Made by a program: the position numbers and the translations under genes. Shown in pieces: positions 53,106-62,082 of a DNA stretch of 64,000 bases. Source of the DNA: Xylanibacter oryzae DSM 17970 (GTDB taxonomy: Bacteria > Bacteroidota > Bacteroidia > Bacteroidales > Bacteroidaceae); the NCBI RefSeq assembly GCF_000585355.1, contig NZ_KK073873.1, positions 2,275,703 to 2,339,702 on the forward strand, in the 5' to 3' direction. Each line of letters opens with the position of its first letter. The stretch's first letter is position 1. The notes beneath the pieces were generated by a model. That model was not told the origin of the DNA. It did no database searches and saw only the letters and a program-made list of their open reading frames with translations.

Positions 53106-53121
53106 TTGCAAAAATATGCAA
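53106..53121. promoter_or_regulatory. Possible ARG box upstream of argR
   Basis: TTGCAAAAATATGCAA is a perfect-armed palindrome (TTGCA / TGCAA) with ARG-box-like 5+4+5 geometry. A second, wider-spaced palindrome ATGCA...TGCAT is at 53285-53303. Both lie in the otherwise empty 52972-53368 gap, upstream of the argR promoter. No footprint-level support exists; either could be chance in AT-rich DNA. Confidence 0.3.
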
Positions 53122-53333
53122 TATTAATACGCGATACCGGTCACAACGAAAAACAAGTATCAACTTAATTTTTACTTCATTTGCTAATTAATTGATTAAC
53201 AACAAGAAAGAACCTATCATAGCTTATTTTTAAAAACAATAAAAAAAAGGAAACATTGTATTAAAATACATTAAAATGAATATCATGCAATATTTTTATG
53301 CATATTTTCCTTGGAAGTTTAATCATATTTGTA

Positions 53334-53341
53334 TAATTTTG
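53334..53341 (+). promoter_or_regulatory. -7 box TAATTTTG for the argR operon
   Basis: TAATTTTG followed by CACA, 27 bp upstream of the ATG at 53369. It lies downstream of the longest possible start (53276) and so rules it out if used. Confidence 0.65.
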
Positions 53342-53368
53342 CACACAGTTTGTATAAATATACCATAT

Positions 53369-53845
53369 ATGAGAATTAAAAGCGACAGATTAGAAGCATT
53401 AAAAATGCTTATTTCAAGCACAGAGCTTGGCAGTCAGGAGGAAGTGCTAAAAGCCTTAAAAGAGGAAGGATTCAATCTTACTCAGGCAACACTAAGCCGT
53501 GACTTGAAACAACTAAAAGTAGCTAAAGCAGCTAGTATGAACGGTAAGTACGTATATGTATTGCCTAACGAAACAATGTACAAAAGAATAGCCAAGCCAA
53601 GATCTGCCACAGAAATGCTGCAGACCTCAGGATTTTTATCAATAAATTTCTCAGCCAACATTGGAGTAATAAAGACAAGACCTGGATATGCTAGTAGTAT
53701 CGCTTATAACATTGATAACAGTAGCATCGACGAAGTTATTGGTACTATTGCGGGTGACGATACAATATTGATCGTAACAAAGGAAGGGACATTTAAAAAT
53801 GATGTCATTGACGCTCTTAGAGCTGTCATTTCCAACATAAAGTAA
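53369..53845 (+). CDS. argR: Arginine repressor
   Basis: 158 residues from the ATG at 53369 (MRIKSDRLEALKML), the normal ArgR length. The frame is open 31 codons further upstream, but that stretch contains the promoter and has no ArgR-like sequence. The N-terminal winged helix has LTQATLSRDLKQLKVAK, the recognition helix pattern. The C-terminal domain has GVIKTRPGYASSIAYNID and IIGTIAGDDTILIV-like segments with the Asp pair that binds arginine and drives hexamer formation. It should repress this biosynthetic operon when arginine is plentiful. It is the first gene of the operon, 16 bp before the GNAT gene. Confidence 0.95.
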   Translation: MRIKSDRLEALKMLISSTELGSQEEVLKALKEEGFNLTQATLSRDLKQLKVAKAASMNGKYVYVLPNETMYKRIAKPRSATEMLQTSGFLSINFSANIGVIKTRPGYASSIAYNIDNSSIDEVIGTIAGDDTILIVTKEGTFKNDVIDALRAVISNIK

Positions 53846-53861
53846 AACACCAAATATAGAA

Positions 53862-54464
53862 ATGGAAGAAATTATAGTTGTGGTGGCCGATGCTTCCCAC
53901 GAAAAATACGTCGACACCATATTGGAAACTATTACAGCCGCCGCAAAAGTAAGAGGAACGGGTATTGCCAAACGTACTCACGAATACGTGGCAACAAAGA
54001 TGAGAGAAGGCAAGGCTGTAATTGCTCTATGCGGCGAAGAATTCGCCGGATTCAGTTATATTGAGACTTGGGGGAACAAACATTATGTTACTACATCAGG
54101 ACTTATTGTTTCACCCAATTACCGTAATAAAGGCGTGGCAAAGCATATTAAGGATATGACTTTCACACTAGCGCGTACAAGATGGCCTAACGCTAAAATA
54201 TTCAGTCTCACAAGTGGCTCAGCTGTTATGAAAATGAATACTCACCTAGGGTATATGCCTGTAACATTTTCTGACCTTACAGATGATGAAGCATTTTGGC
54301 GTGGATGTGAAGGTTGCGTAAATGTTGATGTTCTGAAACGTACCGAAAGGAAATATTGTATATGCACAGGTATGCTTTATGATCCGGAAGAGCATCATAA
54401 CGAACCTTTGCCTGCAGAACTTCCAAAGGATATTAAAGACAGACTTAGAAAAATAGACATATAA
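53862..54464 (+). CDS. GNAT acyltransferase of the arginine operon, candidate glutamate N-acyltransferase
   Basis: 200 residues. The GNAT acyl-CoA loop is SPNYRNKGVAKHI at about 84-96, with the usual preceding strand (HYVTTSGLIV). The last third has four cysteines in C-X2-C-X13-C-X-C spacing (149, 152, 166, 168) that could hold zinc. It sits between argR and argG. An argA/argJ-type gene is not otherwise seen here, and the pathway of Bacteroidetes needs an enzyme that acylates glutamate, so acetyl- or succinyl-transfer to glutamate is a good guess but unproven. No signal peptide; cytoplasmic. Confidence 0.75.
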   Translation: MEEIIVVVADASHEKYVDTILETITAAAKVRGTGIAKRTHEYVATKMREGKAVIALCGEEFAGFSYIETWGNKHYVTTSGLIVSPNYRNKGVAKHIKDMTFTLARTRWPNAKIFSLTSGSAVMKMNTHLGYMPVTFSDLTDDEAFWRGCEGCVNVDVLKRTERKYCICTGMLYDPEEHHNEPLPAELPKDIKDRLRKIDI

Positions 54465-54492
54465 TTAAACTATACATTATAAATATAATATT

Positions 54493-55695
54493 ATGGCAAA
54501 GAAGAAAGTAGTTGTAGCTTTTTCAGGAGGACTGGATACTTCGTATACAGTAATGAAGCTATCGCACGATATGGGATATGATGTTTATGCTGCTTGTGCC
54601 AACACTGGGGGATTCAGTGCAGAGCAGTTGAAGAAAAATGAGGAAAATGCTTTTAAACTTGGAGCGAAGGAGTATGTTACACTAGATGTAACTCAAGAAT
54701 ATTACGAGAAGAGTTTAAAATATATGATATATGGTAACGTAATGCGTAACAACTGCTACCCTATTTCTGTTTCTTCTGAACGTATTTTTCAAGCTATTGC
54801 CATCGCCAGATATGCAAAAGATATAAATGCTGACGCCATTGCTCATGGTAGTACCGGTGCCGGTAATGACCAGATCCGTTTTGACATGACATTCCTAGTT
54901 ATGGCTCCGGGTGTTGAAATAATTACCCTTACCCGCGACAAAGCGCTTTCTCGTAAAGATGAAGTTGACTATCTGAACGAAAACGGATTTTTTGCAGATT
55001 TTACGAAACTGAAATATTCTTATAATGTTGGCATTTGGGGCACAAGCATATGTGGAGGTGAAATTCTTGACAGCACGCAAGGACTACCAGAAGAAGCTTA
55101 CCTGAAACACGTAACACGCCATGAAGAAAGTGAACTCAAAATTGAATTCAAAAAAGGTGAAATAACTTCAGTCAATGGAGAAGAATTTGATGATAAGATA
55201 AAGGCTATACAAAAGATTGAAGAAATAGGAGCATCGTATGGCATCGGTCGTGACTGCAATGTTGGTGACACTATTATTGGAATAAAGGGACGTGTTGGTT
55301 TTGAAGCAGCAGCCCCAAAACTTATAATAGAGGCTCATCGACTGCTTGAAAAATATACATTAAGCAAATGGCAACAATATTGGAAAGACCAAATAGGTAA
55401 CTGGTACGGAATGTTCTTGCATGAGAGTCAATATCTTGAACCTGTAATGCCTGACATAGAAGCTATGCTAAGTAGTAGTCAGCGTAATGTGAACGGTACT
55501 GCAATACTAAAGCTCCGCCCATTAGGATTTGAAACTGTAGGTGTTGATTCTGCCGATGATTTGTTGAAAAGCAAATTAGGAGAATATGGCGAGATGCAAC
55601 ATGGTTGGACTGCAGAAGAAGCAAAGGGATTCATAAAAGTGCTAAGTACCCCCCTTCGCGTTTACTATGGTGTTCATCCTGATGAGAAAAGATAA
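54493..55695 (+). CDS. argG: Argininosuccinate synthase
   Basis: 400 residues. It joins citrulline and aspartate using ATP. The PP-loop is VVVAFSGGLDTSYTVMKL at the N-terminus; HGSTGAGNDQIRFDMTF and the YSYNVGIWGTSICGGEILD segment are ArgG signatures. The start ATG is preceded by a 28-bp gap after the GNAT gene. It lies in the operon argR, GNAT, argG, argC, argD, proC. It is unusual that argG comes before the ornithine-forming genes, but this order is known from Bacteroides. Confidence 0.97.
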   Translation: MAKKKVVVAFSGGLDTSYTVMKLSHDMGYDVYAACANTGGFSAEQLKKNEENAFKLGAKEYVTLDVTQEYYEKSLKYMIYGNVMRNNCYPISVSSERIFQAIAIARYAKDINADAIAHGSTGAGNDQIRFDMTFLVMAPGVEIITLTRDKALSRKDEVDYLNENGFFADFTKLKYSYNVGIWGTSICGGEILDSTQGLPEEAYLKHVTRHEESELKIEFKKGEITSVNGEEFDDKIKAIQKIEEIGASYGIGRDCNVGDTIIGIKGRVGFEAAAPKLIIEAHRLLEKYTLSKWQQYWKDQIGNWYGMFLHESQYLEPVMPDIEAMLSSSQRNVNGTAILKLRPLGFETVGVDSADDLLKSKLGEYGEMQHGWTAEEAKGFIKVLSTPLRVYYGVHPDEKR

Positions 55696-55704
55696 ACAGT
55701 AAAT

Positions 55705-56673
55705 ATGATTAAAGTAGGAATTCTAGGTGGTGCAGGATACACAGCTGGCGAACTTATACGTCTGTTGATGAATCATCCACAAGCAGATATAAAATTTGTA
55801 AACAGTGAAAGCAATGCCGGTAATTTGATTACAGACGTTCATGAAGGCCTATATGGTGAAACAGACATAAAGTTCACTTCTGAAATGCCTTTCTCGGATG
55901 TTGATGTGGTTTTCTTTTGTTTCGGTCATGGTAAAAGCGAAGCTTTTCTTAAGGAGCACGATATACCTGCAAACATTAAGATTATAGATATGGCTCAAGA
56001 TTTCCGTCTTGAAGCAGAAGACAATGATTACGTATACGGACTACCTGAAATTAATAAGGATAAAATTGCTAAAGCTCAACATATTGCTAATCCTGGTTGC
56101 TTTGCAACTTGTATACAACTAGGGCTGCTCCCGGCAGCTAATATGGAACTTATACGAGATGATGTATCTGTAAATGCCATAACAGGAAGCACTGGCGCAG
56201 GCGTAAAGCCTGGAGCTACGACGCATTTCAGCTGGCGTAACAACAATATGAGTATTTACAAACCATTCCAACATCAGCATGTACCTGAAATAAAGCAAAG
56301 TCTAAAACAAGTACAAGGATTTCTTAATGCGGACATAGACTTTATCCCTTATCGTGGTGACTTCGCCCGTGGAATATTCGCCACTGAGGTAATAAAGACA
56401 GATGAGGATATAGATAAAATAATAGCCGGATACAAAGAATTTTATAATGATGCAGTGTTTACACACTATATAGATAAGGCTATTGACATGAAGCAAGTAG
56501 TAAATACTAATAAAGCTCTAGTACACTGCGAGAAGTATGGCAATAAGCTGCTAGTAACATCTACAATAGACAATTTATTGAAGGGTGCTGTAGGTCAAGC
56601 TGTACAAAATATGAATATCATGTTTGGCCTCGAAGAGAATTCCGGCTTGAAATTAAAACCTTCTGCTTTTTAA
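55705..56673 (+). CDS. argC: N-acyl-gamma-glutamyl-phosphate reductase
   Basis: 322 residues. It reduces N-acylglutamyl phosphate to the semialdehyde with NADPH. The Rossmann loop is VGILGGAGYTAGEL, and the nucleophilic Cys is Cys132 in ANPGCFATC. TGSTGAGVKPGATTHFSWRNNNM and the HVPEIKQ segment complete the catalytic domain. It starts 9 bp after argG. Whether the acyl group is acetyl or succinyl cannot be told here, but the argF' gene at the end of the window favours succinyl. Confidence 0.96.
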   Translation: MIKVGILGGAGYTAGELIRLLMNHPQADIKFVNSESNAGNLITDVHEGLYGETDIKFTSEMPFSDVDVVFFCFGHGKSEAFLKEHDIPANIKIIDMAQDFRLEAEDNDYVYGLPEINKDKIAKAQHIANPGCFATCIQLGLLPAANMELIRDDVSVNAITGSTGAGVKPGATTHFSWRNNNMSIYKPFQHQHVPEIKQSLKQVQGFLNADIDFIPYRGDFARGIFATEVIKTDEDIDKIIAGYKEFYNDAVFTHYIDKAIDMKQVVNTNKALVHCEKYGNKLLVTSTIDNLLKGAVGQAVQNMNIMFGLEENSGLKLKPSAF

Positions 56674-56684
56674 AATAGATAGAA

Positions 56685-57827
56685 ATGAAATTATACGATG
56701 TATATCCGCTCTTCGATATTAATATTGTAAAGGGCAAAGGCTGTAATGTATGGGACGATAAAGGTCAGGAATACCTTGACGTTTACGGTGGTCATGCGGT
56801 TATAAGCATCGGTCATTGTCATCCTCACTACGTGGATATGATGACACAACAGTTAAACAAGTTAGGATTTTATTCCAACTCTGTAATAAATATGCTACAA
56901 AGACAGTTGGCAAGGCGACTTGGAAAAATAAGCGGCTACGATGATTATCAATTTTTTCTAATCAACAGTGGTGCGGAAGCTAATGAGAACTGTCTAAAAC
57001 TTGCATCATTCAATAATGGGCGTAAGCGTGTACTTTCAGCACAAAAAGCTTTTCACGGACGTACATCACTTGCAGTAGAGGTTACTAACAATCCAAAGAT
57101 TATAGCTCCTATCAATGATAACGGTCACACAACCTATCTTCCAATAAATGATTTGGAAGCATGGGAAAAGGAACTTTCAAAAGGTGATGTCTGCGCTTGT
57201 ATCATTGAATGTATACAGGGCGTAGGTGGTTGCAATCTGATTACTGAGGAATTCGCAAAGGGATTACAAGCTGCTTGCAAAAAATACGGAACATACCTGA
57301 TATGTGATGAAATACAATGTGGATACGGACGTTCTGGTAAGTTTTTCGCTCATCAGTGGCTTGGAATAAAACCTGATCTTATCTCTGTCGCAAAAGGTAT
57401 TGGCAATGGTTTTCCTATGGGTGGAGTGCTAATCTCACCTGAGTTCAAGCCCGTTTACGGTCAACTTGGTACTACTTTCGGAGGAAATCATCTGGCGTGT
57501 ACAGCTGCTATAGCAGTATTAGACGTCATGGAAGAAGAGAACCTTATAGATAACGCGCACATTGTTGGCGATTATTTCATTAATCAGCTGAAAGAATTGC
57601 AGAAAATAGAAAAACATATTATCAATGTTCGTGGTAGAGGTTTAATGATTGGAGTAGAATTTGATATAATGCACAAACCAATAAGAGAAAAACTGGTTTA
57701 TGAGCAGCACTGTTTCACGGGTTGTGCGTCAACTAATATTTTGCGTCTATTACCCCCTCTCTGCTTTACAAAAGACAATGTAGACGAATTTATCGTAAAA
57801 CTTAAAAATGTATTAGAGAAATTATGA
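56685..57827 (+). CDS. argD: N-acylornithine aminotransferase
   Basis: 380 residues, class III PLP aminotransferase. It converts the N-acylglutamate semialdehyde to N-acylornithine with glutamate as donor. Visible: YLDVYGGHAVISIGHCHP, NSGAEANENCLKLA, ICDEIQCGYGRSGKFFAHQ and SVAKGIGNGFPMGG, whose Lys binds PLP. It overlaps proC by 4 bp (ATGA), so translation is coupled. It is close in sequence pattern to succinylornithine/acetylornithine transaminases, and acyl preference is undetermined. Confidence 0.95.
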   Translation: MKLYDVYPLFDINIVKGKGCNVWDDKGQEYLDVYGGHAVISIGHCHPHYVDMMTQQLNKLGFYSNSVINMLQRQLARRLGKISGYDDYQFFLINSGAEANENCLKLASFNNGRKRVLSAQKAFHGRTSLAVEVTNNPKIIAPINDNGHTTYLPINDLEAWEKELSKGDVCACIIECIQGVGGCNLITEEFAKGLQAACKKYGTYLICDEIQCGYGRSGKFFAHQWLGIKPDLISVAKGIGNGFPMGGVLISPEFKPVYGQLGTTFGGNHLACTAAIAVLDVMEEENLIDNAHIVGDYFINQLKELQKIEKHIINVRGRGLMIGVEFDIMHKPIREKLVYEQHCFTGCASTNILRLLPPLCFTKDNVDEFIVKLKNVLEKL

Positions 57828-58612
57828 AAATATCTGTTATCGGAGCAGGAGCCATGGGTGGTTCTTTAGCTCAAGGTCTACTCAAAGTAGAAACATTTAA
57901 GCCATCTGATATAACAGTAGCTGATCCTTCACAGGATACACTTCAGAAATTTGCAGAAACAGGTGCCAGCATTACTACAGATAATAAAGTTGCAGCGGAA
58001 AGTGGTGATATTGTTGCTGTTGTCGTTAAACCCTGGTTAGTAGAAAATGTGCTGAACGGTATAAAAGATTCTATGAACTATAAAAGACAGATTCTTATAG
58101 TTATAGCAGCAGGTGTTTCATCCGAACAAATCAACAGTTGGATGAAAAAAGATGATGGATCTTTGCCTCCACTCTTTCTGGTAATACCAAATATTGCTAT
58201 AGCAGTAATGAACTCGATGACTTTCATTGTACCTGTTAATGCATCCGAAACAAATATAAAATTGATTTCCGAAATATTTGATGAGATGGGAGGTTCATTA
58301 ATTACTGAAGAGCGTTTATTAGCATCCGGAACGACTCTTGCATCTTGTGGTATAGCATATGCGATGAGATATATACGAGCATCTGTAGAAGGTGGTGTAG
58401 AACTTGGGTTTAAAGCTAAGGATGCAGAGAAAATAGTATTACAAACTGTAAAGGGTGCCGTAGAATTATTGCAGTCCAACGGCAACCATCCTGAGGCTGA
58501 AATTGATAAGGTTACTACTCCCGGTGGAGTAACTATCAAAGGCCTCAACGAAATGGAACATGCTGGTTTTACAAGTGCAGTCATAAAAGGACTTAAAGCA
58601 GGATTAAAATAA
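57824..58612 (+). CDS. proC: Pyrroline-5-carboxylate reductase
   Basis: 262 residues. It makes proline from pyrroline-5-carboxylate with NAD(P)H. The dinucleotide loop is ISVIGAGAMGGSLAQGLL. The C-terminal dimerisation part has EERLLASGTTLASCGIAYAMRYIRA and VTTPGGVTIKGLNEME, the usual family end. It is the last gene of the arginine operon, so proline synthesis is tied to arginine genes by transcription. A strong terminator follows. Confidence 0.96.
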   Translation: MKISVIGAGAMGGSLAQGLLKVETFKPSDITVADPSQDTLQKFAETGASITTDNKVAAESGDIVAVVVKPWLVENVLNGIKDSMNYKRQILIVIAAGVSSEQINSWMKKDDGSLPPLFLVIPNIAIAVMNSMTFIVPVNASETNIKLISEIFDEMGGSLITEERLLASGTTLASCGIAYAMRYIRASVEGGVELGFKAKDAEKIVLQTVKGAVELLQSNGNHPEAEIDKVTTPGGVTIKGLNEMEHAGFTSAVIKGLKAGLK

Positions 58613-58635
58613 TAATATTTCTGAATTATTGACAT

Positions 58636-58674
58636 AATGCTGCACACTAGCAAAATCAGTGTGCAGTATTTTTC
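58636..58674 (+). terminator. Terminator after proC
   Basis: AATGCTGCACACT at 58636-58648 pairs with AGTGTGCAGTATT at 58658-58670 with a single G-T wobble, followed by TTTC then TTTTA. It separates the arginine operon from the next unit. Confidence 0.88.
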
Positions 58675-58736
58675 ATTTTATTTAGAATATACAAAATAAA
58701 AAACTTCTTAATATAAAAAATTTCAAAAATAATTTG

Positions 58737-58744
58737 TATTTTTG
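58737..58744 (+). promoter_or_regulatory. -7 box TATTTTTG for the XRE-cupin, proBA, argF' unit
   Basis: TATTTTTG followed by GTGCG, 24 bp upstream of the ATG at 58769. It covers a TTG in frame at 58742 that could otherwise be read as a start. Confidence 0.6.
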
Positions 58745-58768
58745 GTGCGAATTAAAACAGAAAAAACG

Positions 58769-59323
58769 ATGGATGAACCAATTAAGCAAATAGGTGAGCG
58801 CCTTAAAGGTCTTCGCGATGTTCTAGATATTCCTGCTGAAGAAATAGCACAGCTATGTAATATTAGTATAGAAGAATATTTAAAAATGGAAAATGGAGAT
58901 GGTGATATCTCTATAAGCAAACTGCAAACTATATCCAAGCGTTATGGGATAGCTCTTGACGTACTTATGTTTGGTGAAGAACCACGCATGAGCTCATACT
59001 TTTTAACACGTAAGGACCAAGGAATGAGTGTAGAGCGTCGTCAAGCATACAAATATCAAAGTCTGGCAAGCGGATTTCGTGGAAGGAATGCAGATCCTTT
59101 CATGGTACTTGTAGAGCCAAAACCTGAAGGATCTATTATCGAACAAAATTCGCACGAAGGCCAAGAGTTTGATTTTGTAACAGAAGGAAGACTGGAACTA
59201 ACCATTAAGAATAAAACGCTTATCCTAAACCAAGGAGACAGCATCTATTTTGATTCATCCTTACCTCATTGTATGAGGGCTCTTGACGACAAGGCCGTGC
59301 GTTTTCTTGCCGTCATCTTATAA
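58769..59323 (+). CDS. XRE helix-turn-helix and cupin transcription regulator
   Basis: 184 residues from the ATG at 58769 (MDEPIKQIGERLKGLRDVL). Residues about 5-65 form a Cro/C1-type helix-turn-helix (IPAEEIAQLCNISIEEYLKMENG). Residues about 105-180 form a cupin barrel: SHEGQEFDFVTEGRLELTIKNKTLILNQGDSIYFDSSLPH. Such proteins often sense a small molecule and control a neighbouring metabolic gene. Here the neighbour is the acyl-CoA synthetase 23 bp downstream, in the same transcript. Ligand unknown. Confidence 0.92.
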   Translation: MDEPIKQIGERLKGLRDVLDIPAEEIAQLCNISIEEYLKMENGDGDISISKLQTISKRYGIALDVLMFGEEPRMSSYFLTRKDQGMSVERRQAYKYQSLASGFRGRNADPFMVLVEPKPEGSIIEQNSHEGQEFDFVTEGRLELTIKNKTLILNQGDSIYFDSSLPHCMRALDDKAVRFLAVIL

Positions 59324-59346
59324 GAAAGACATGTATAATTAATATA

Positions 59347-61002
59347 ATGATTGAAAGATTTTTAACTCAGACGCATTTTACGTCAAATGAGGATTACAAA
59401 GAAAACCTTCACTTCATAATACCCGAAAATTTCAATTTCGCTTATGACGTGATGGATGTATGGGCTGAAGAAGAGCCTAATAAGCTGGCCCTTTTATGGA
59501 CCAATGATGAGGGAGAGTGCATACGTTTCTCATTCAAAGACCTAAAAGAGCAGACTGACCAGACAGCATCTTATTTCCAAACTTTAGGAATAGGCAGAGG
59601 TGATATGGTTATGCTGATTCTTAAGCGAAGATACGAGTTCTGGTTATCAATACTGGCTCTGCATAAACTAGGTGCTGTTGCTATACCTGCAACTCACATG
59701 CTAACAGACAAGGATATCATATATCGAAACCACCGTGCCGGTATAAAAGCAATCGTATGTGTGGGCGATGAATATGTAGTAGAGCAAGTAAGAAAATCTG
59801 AAGCAGAAAGTCCTTCGCTAAAGACTCTTATAAGTGTTGGACCTAATGTTCCTAAAGAGTTTCATGACTGGCACAAAGAATGGAGCAAAGCTCCTAAGTT
59901 TGTTAGACCAGAACACGTGAACAGCAATGAAGATACTATGCTTATGTACTTCACGAGTGGAACAAGTGGTGAACCAAAGATGGTCGCCCATGATTTTCTT
60001 TATGCATTGGGGCATCTAACTACAGGTGTATTCTGGCATAATCTGCATGAGAACAGTATCCATCTTACTGTAGCTGATACAGGATGGGGAAAGGCCGTAT
60101 GGGGGAAATTATATGGACAGTGGTTTGCTGGTGCTGTTGTATTTGTTTTTGATCACGAGAAATTTACAGCAGATAAGATTCTTCGTAAAATAGAACAATA
60201 TCATATAACATCATTCTGTGCCCCACCAACTGTATATCGCTTTATGATTCATGAGGATTTCAAGAAGTATGACTTGTCTTCTCTTGAGTATTGTTGTACG
60301 GCGGGAGAGGCCCTCAATGCATCAGTATTCGATGAATTTCATAAATTGACAGGTATCGAATTGAAAGAAGGATTTGGACAGACCGAAACAACTATGACAT
60401 TAGGCACTATGCCGTGGATGAAATCAAAACCTGGAAGTATGGGTATGCCTAATCCGCAATATGATATCGATCTTCTTAAATCAGACGGAACACCTTGCGA
60501 AGACGGTGAAAAAGGAGAGATTGTTGTCCGTGTAGGTGACAAAAAACCAATAGGACTATTTAAAGAATATTATAGAGACGAATCTCTAACAAAAGAGGCA
60601 TGGCATGATGGGATATACTATACAGGCGATGTAGCATGGAGAGATGAAGATGGATACTACTGGTTTGTAGGCCGTAAAGACGATGTCATCAAGAGTAGCG
60701 GTTATCGTATTGGTCCGTTCGAAGTAGAAAGTGCACTAATGACTCACCCTGCTGTAGTAGAATGTGCCATCACAGGCGTTCCTGACGAAGTACGCGGTAT
60801 GGTTGTAAAAGCAACTGTAGTATTGAGCAAGAACTACAAAGATAAAGCTGGAAACGACTTGGTAAAAGAGCTACAAAATCATGTAAAGCATGTTACGGCT
60901 CCATACAAATACCCTAGAATAATAGAATTTGTAGACGAATTGCCAAAAACTATAAGTGGAAAGATTCGTCGTGTAGAAATAAGAGAAAAAGATAACAAAT
61001 AA
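59347..61002 (+). CDS. Acyl-CoA synthetase (AMP-forming), medium/short-chain type
   Basis: 551 residues. It activates a carboxylic acid to acyl-AMP and then acyl-CoA. AMP-binding motif YFTSGTSGEPKMVAHD, then GFGQTETTMTLG, YYTGDVAWRDEDGYYWFVGRKDDVIKSSGYRIGPFEVE and the C-terminal acylation Lys in PKTISGKIRRVEIR are complete. The pattern resembles medium-chain ligases (AcsM type) rather than acetate ligase. It follows the XRE-cupin regulator and ends 4 bp before proB. Its metabolic link to proline or arginine is not evident. Confidence 0.92.
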   Translation: MIERFLTQTHFTSNEDYKENLHFIIPENFNFAYDVMDVWAEEEPNKLALLWTNDEGECIRFSFKDLKEQTDQTASYFQTLGIGRGDMVMLILKRRYEFWLSILALHKLGAVAIPATHMLTDKDIIYRNHRAGIKAIVCVGDEYVVEQVRKSEAESPSLKTLISVGPNVPKEFHDWHKEWSKAPKFVRPEHVNSNEDTMLMYFTSGTSGEPKMVAHDFLYALGHLTTGVFWHNLHENSIHLTVADTGWGKAVWGKLYGQWFAGAVVFVFDHEKFTADKILRKIEQYHITSFCAPPTVYRFMIHEDFKKYDLSSLEYCCTAGEALNASVFDEFHKLTGIELKEGFGQTETTMTLGTMPWMKSKPGSMGMPNPQYDIDLLKSDGTPCEDGEKGEIVVRVGDKKPIGLFKEYYRDESLTKEAWHDGIYYTGDVAWRDEDGYYWFVGRKDDVIKSSGYRIGPFEVESALMTHPAVVECAITGVPDEVRGMVVKATVVLSKNYKDKAGNDLVKELQNHVKHVTAPYKYPRIIEFVDELPKTISGKIRRVEIREKDNK

Positions 61003-61006
61003 AAAA

Positions 61007-62080
61007 ATGAGACGGATTGTAATAAAGGTTGGTAGCAATGTACTTACACGTGAAGACGGCAAACTTGACGTTACACGTATGTCTGCCCTTGTAGATCAGA
61101 TAGTATGGTTGAAACGCAATGGATACGAGATTATTCTTGTTTCTAGCGGGTCGATTGCCAGTGGTCGCAGTGAACTGAAAGTTAACCATAAACTTGACAG
61201 TGTTGAACAGCGTCAACTATTTTCGGCTATTGGTCAGGTTAAACTTATCAACCTTTATTACGACCTTTTTCGTGAACATGGTATACATGTTGGTCAAGTT
61301 CTCACGATGAAGGAGAGCTTTTCTACTCGTCGTGATTATCTAAACCAAAGGGCTTGCATGAACGTAATGCTTGATAATGATGTTATACCCATAGTAAATG
61401 AGAATGATACTGTAAGTGTTACAGAACTAATGTTCACCGATAATGATGAATTGTCAGGTCTTATTGCATCTATGATGGATGCGATTGTTCTAGTCGTACT
61501 AAGTAATATAGATGGCATATATAATGGTTCGCCTAAGAATCCAAGTTCGAGAGTGATTTCACAAGTAGAACATGACAGGGATTTAAGCGAATACATACAA
61601 GAAGAGAAAAGTGGATTCGGTCGAGGTGGTATGATTACTAAATGTAATATAGCACGAAAAGTAGCTGACGAAGGTATTAAGGTAATTATTGCCAACGGCA
61701 AACGTGACAATATACTTATAGACCTCGTCAAGAACCCTATTGGCACACTTCATACAGAATTCATTCCGAACCCTGAAGCTGCTTCAAATGTAAAGAAATG
61801 GATAGCTCACAGTGAGAGTTTCTCAAAGGGCATAATTCATATTAATAAAAAAGCTGCTAATGTTTTACGCAGTAAAGATAGAGCTGTAAGTCTGCTATTT
61901 GTCGGCGTTGATTCTATTGAGGGAGACTTCGAAGAAGGTGATATAATAAGCATTGTAGATGACAAAGGTAAACGTATAGCTGTAGGTCGTTCAGGATATG
62001 ATAGTACAGAAGCAAAAAAGCTTATAGGCGCACACGATCAGAAGCCACTTGTACACTATGATTATCTATATATGGAATAA
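61007..62080 (+). CDS. proB: Glutamate 5-kinase with C-terminal PUA domain
   Basis: 357 residues. It phosphorylates glutamate to start proline synthesis and is normally feedback-inhibited by proline. The amino-acid-kinase domain (about 1-250) has [30 protein letters not shown] and [18 protein letters not shown] segments. The PUA domain (about 265-350) ends in [19 protein letters not shown]. It starts 4 bp after the ligase gene and ends 2 bp before proA. Confidence 0.97.
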   Translation: MRRIVIKVGSNVLTREDGKLDVTRMSALVDQIVWLKRNGYEIILVSSGSIASGRSELKVNHKLDSVEQRQLFSAIGQVKLINLYYDLFREHGIHVGQVLTMKESFSTRRDYLNQRACMNVMLDNDVIPIVNENDTVSVTELMFTDNDELSGLIASMMDAIVLVVLSNIDGIYNGSPKNPSSRVISQVEHDRDLSEYIQEEKSGFGRGGMITKCNIARKVADEGIKVIIANGKRDNILIDLVKNPIGTLHTEFIPNPEAASNVKKWIAHSESFSKGIIHINKKAANVLRSKDRAVSLLFVGVDSIEGDFEEGDIISIVDDKGKRIAVGRSGYDSTEAKKLIGAHDQKPLVHYDYLYME

Positions 62081-62082
62081 TT

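Noticed and set aside
53276..53368. A 31-codon N-terminal extension of ArgR
   Set aside because: It covers the -7 box at 53334 and has no ArgR-like sequence; the ATG at 53369 gives the normal ArgR length.
52972..53368. Small gene or RNA in the gap before argR
   Set aside because: Apart from the terminator, the possible ARG boxes and the promoter, I saw only AT-rich sequence with no frame or fold I could support.
58742..58768. TTG start for the XRE-cupin gene
   Set aside because: The TTG is part of the -7 box TATTTTTG, so it would lie upstream of the transcript start.
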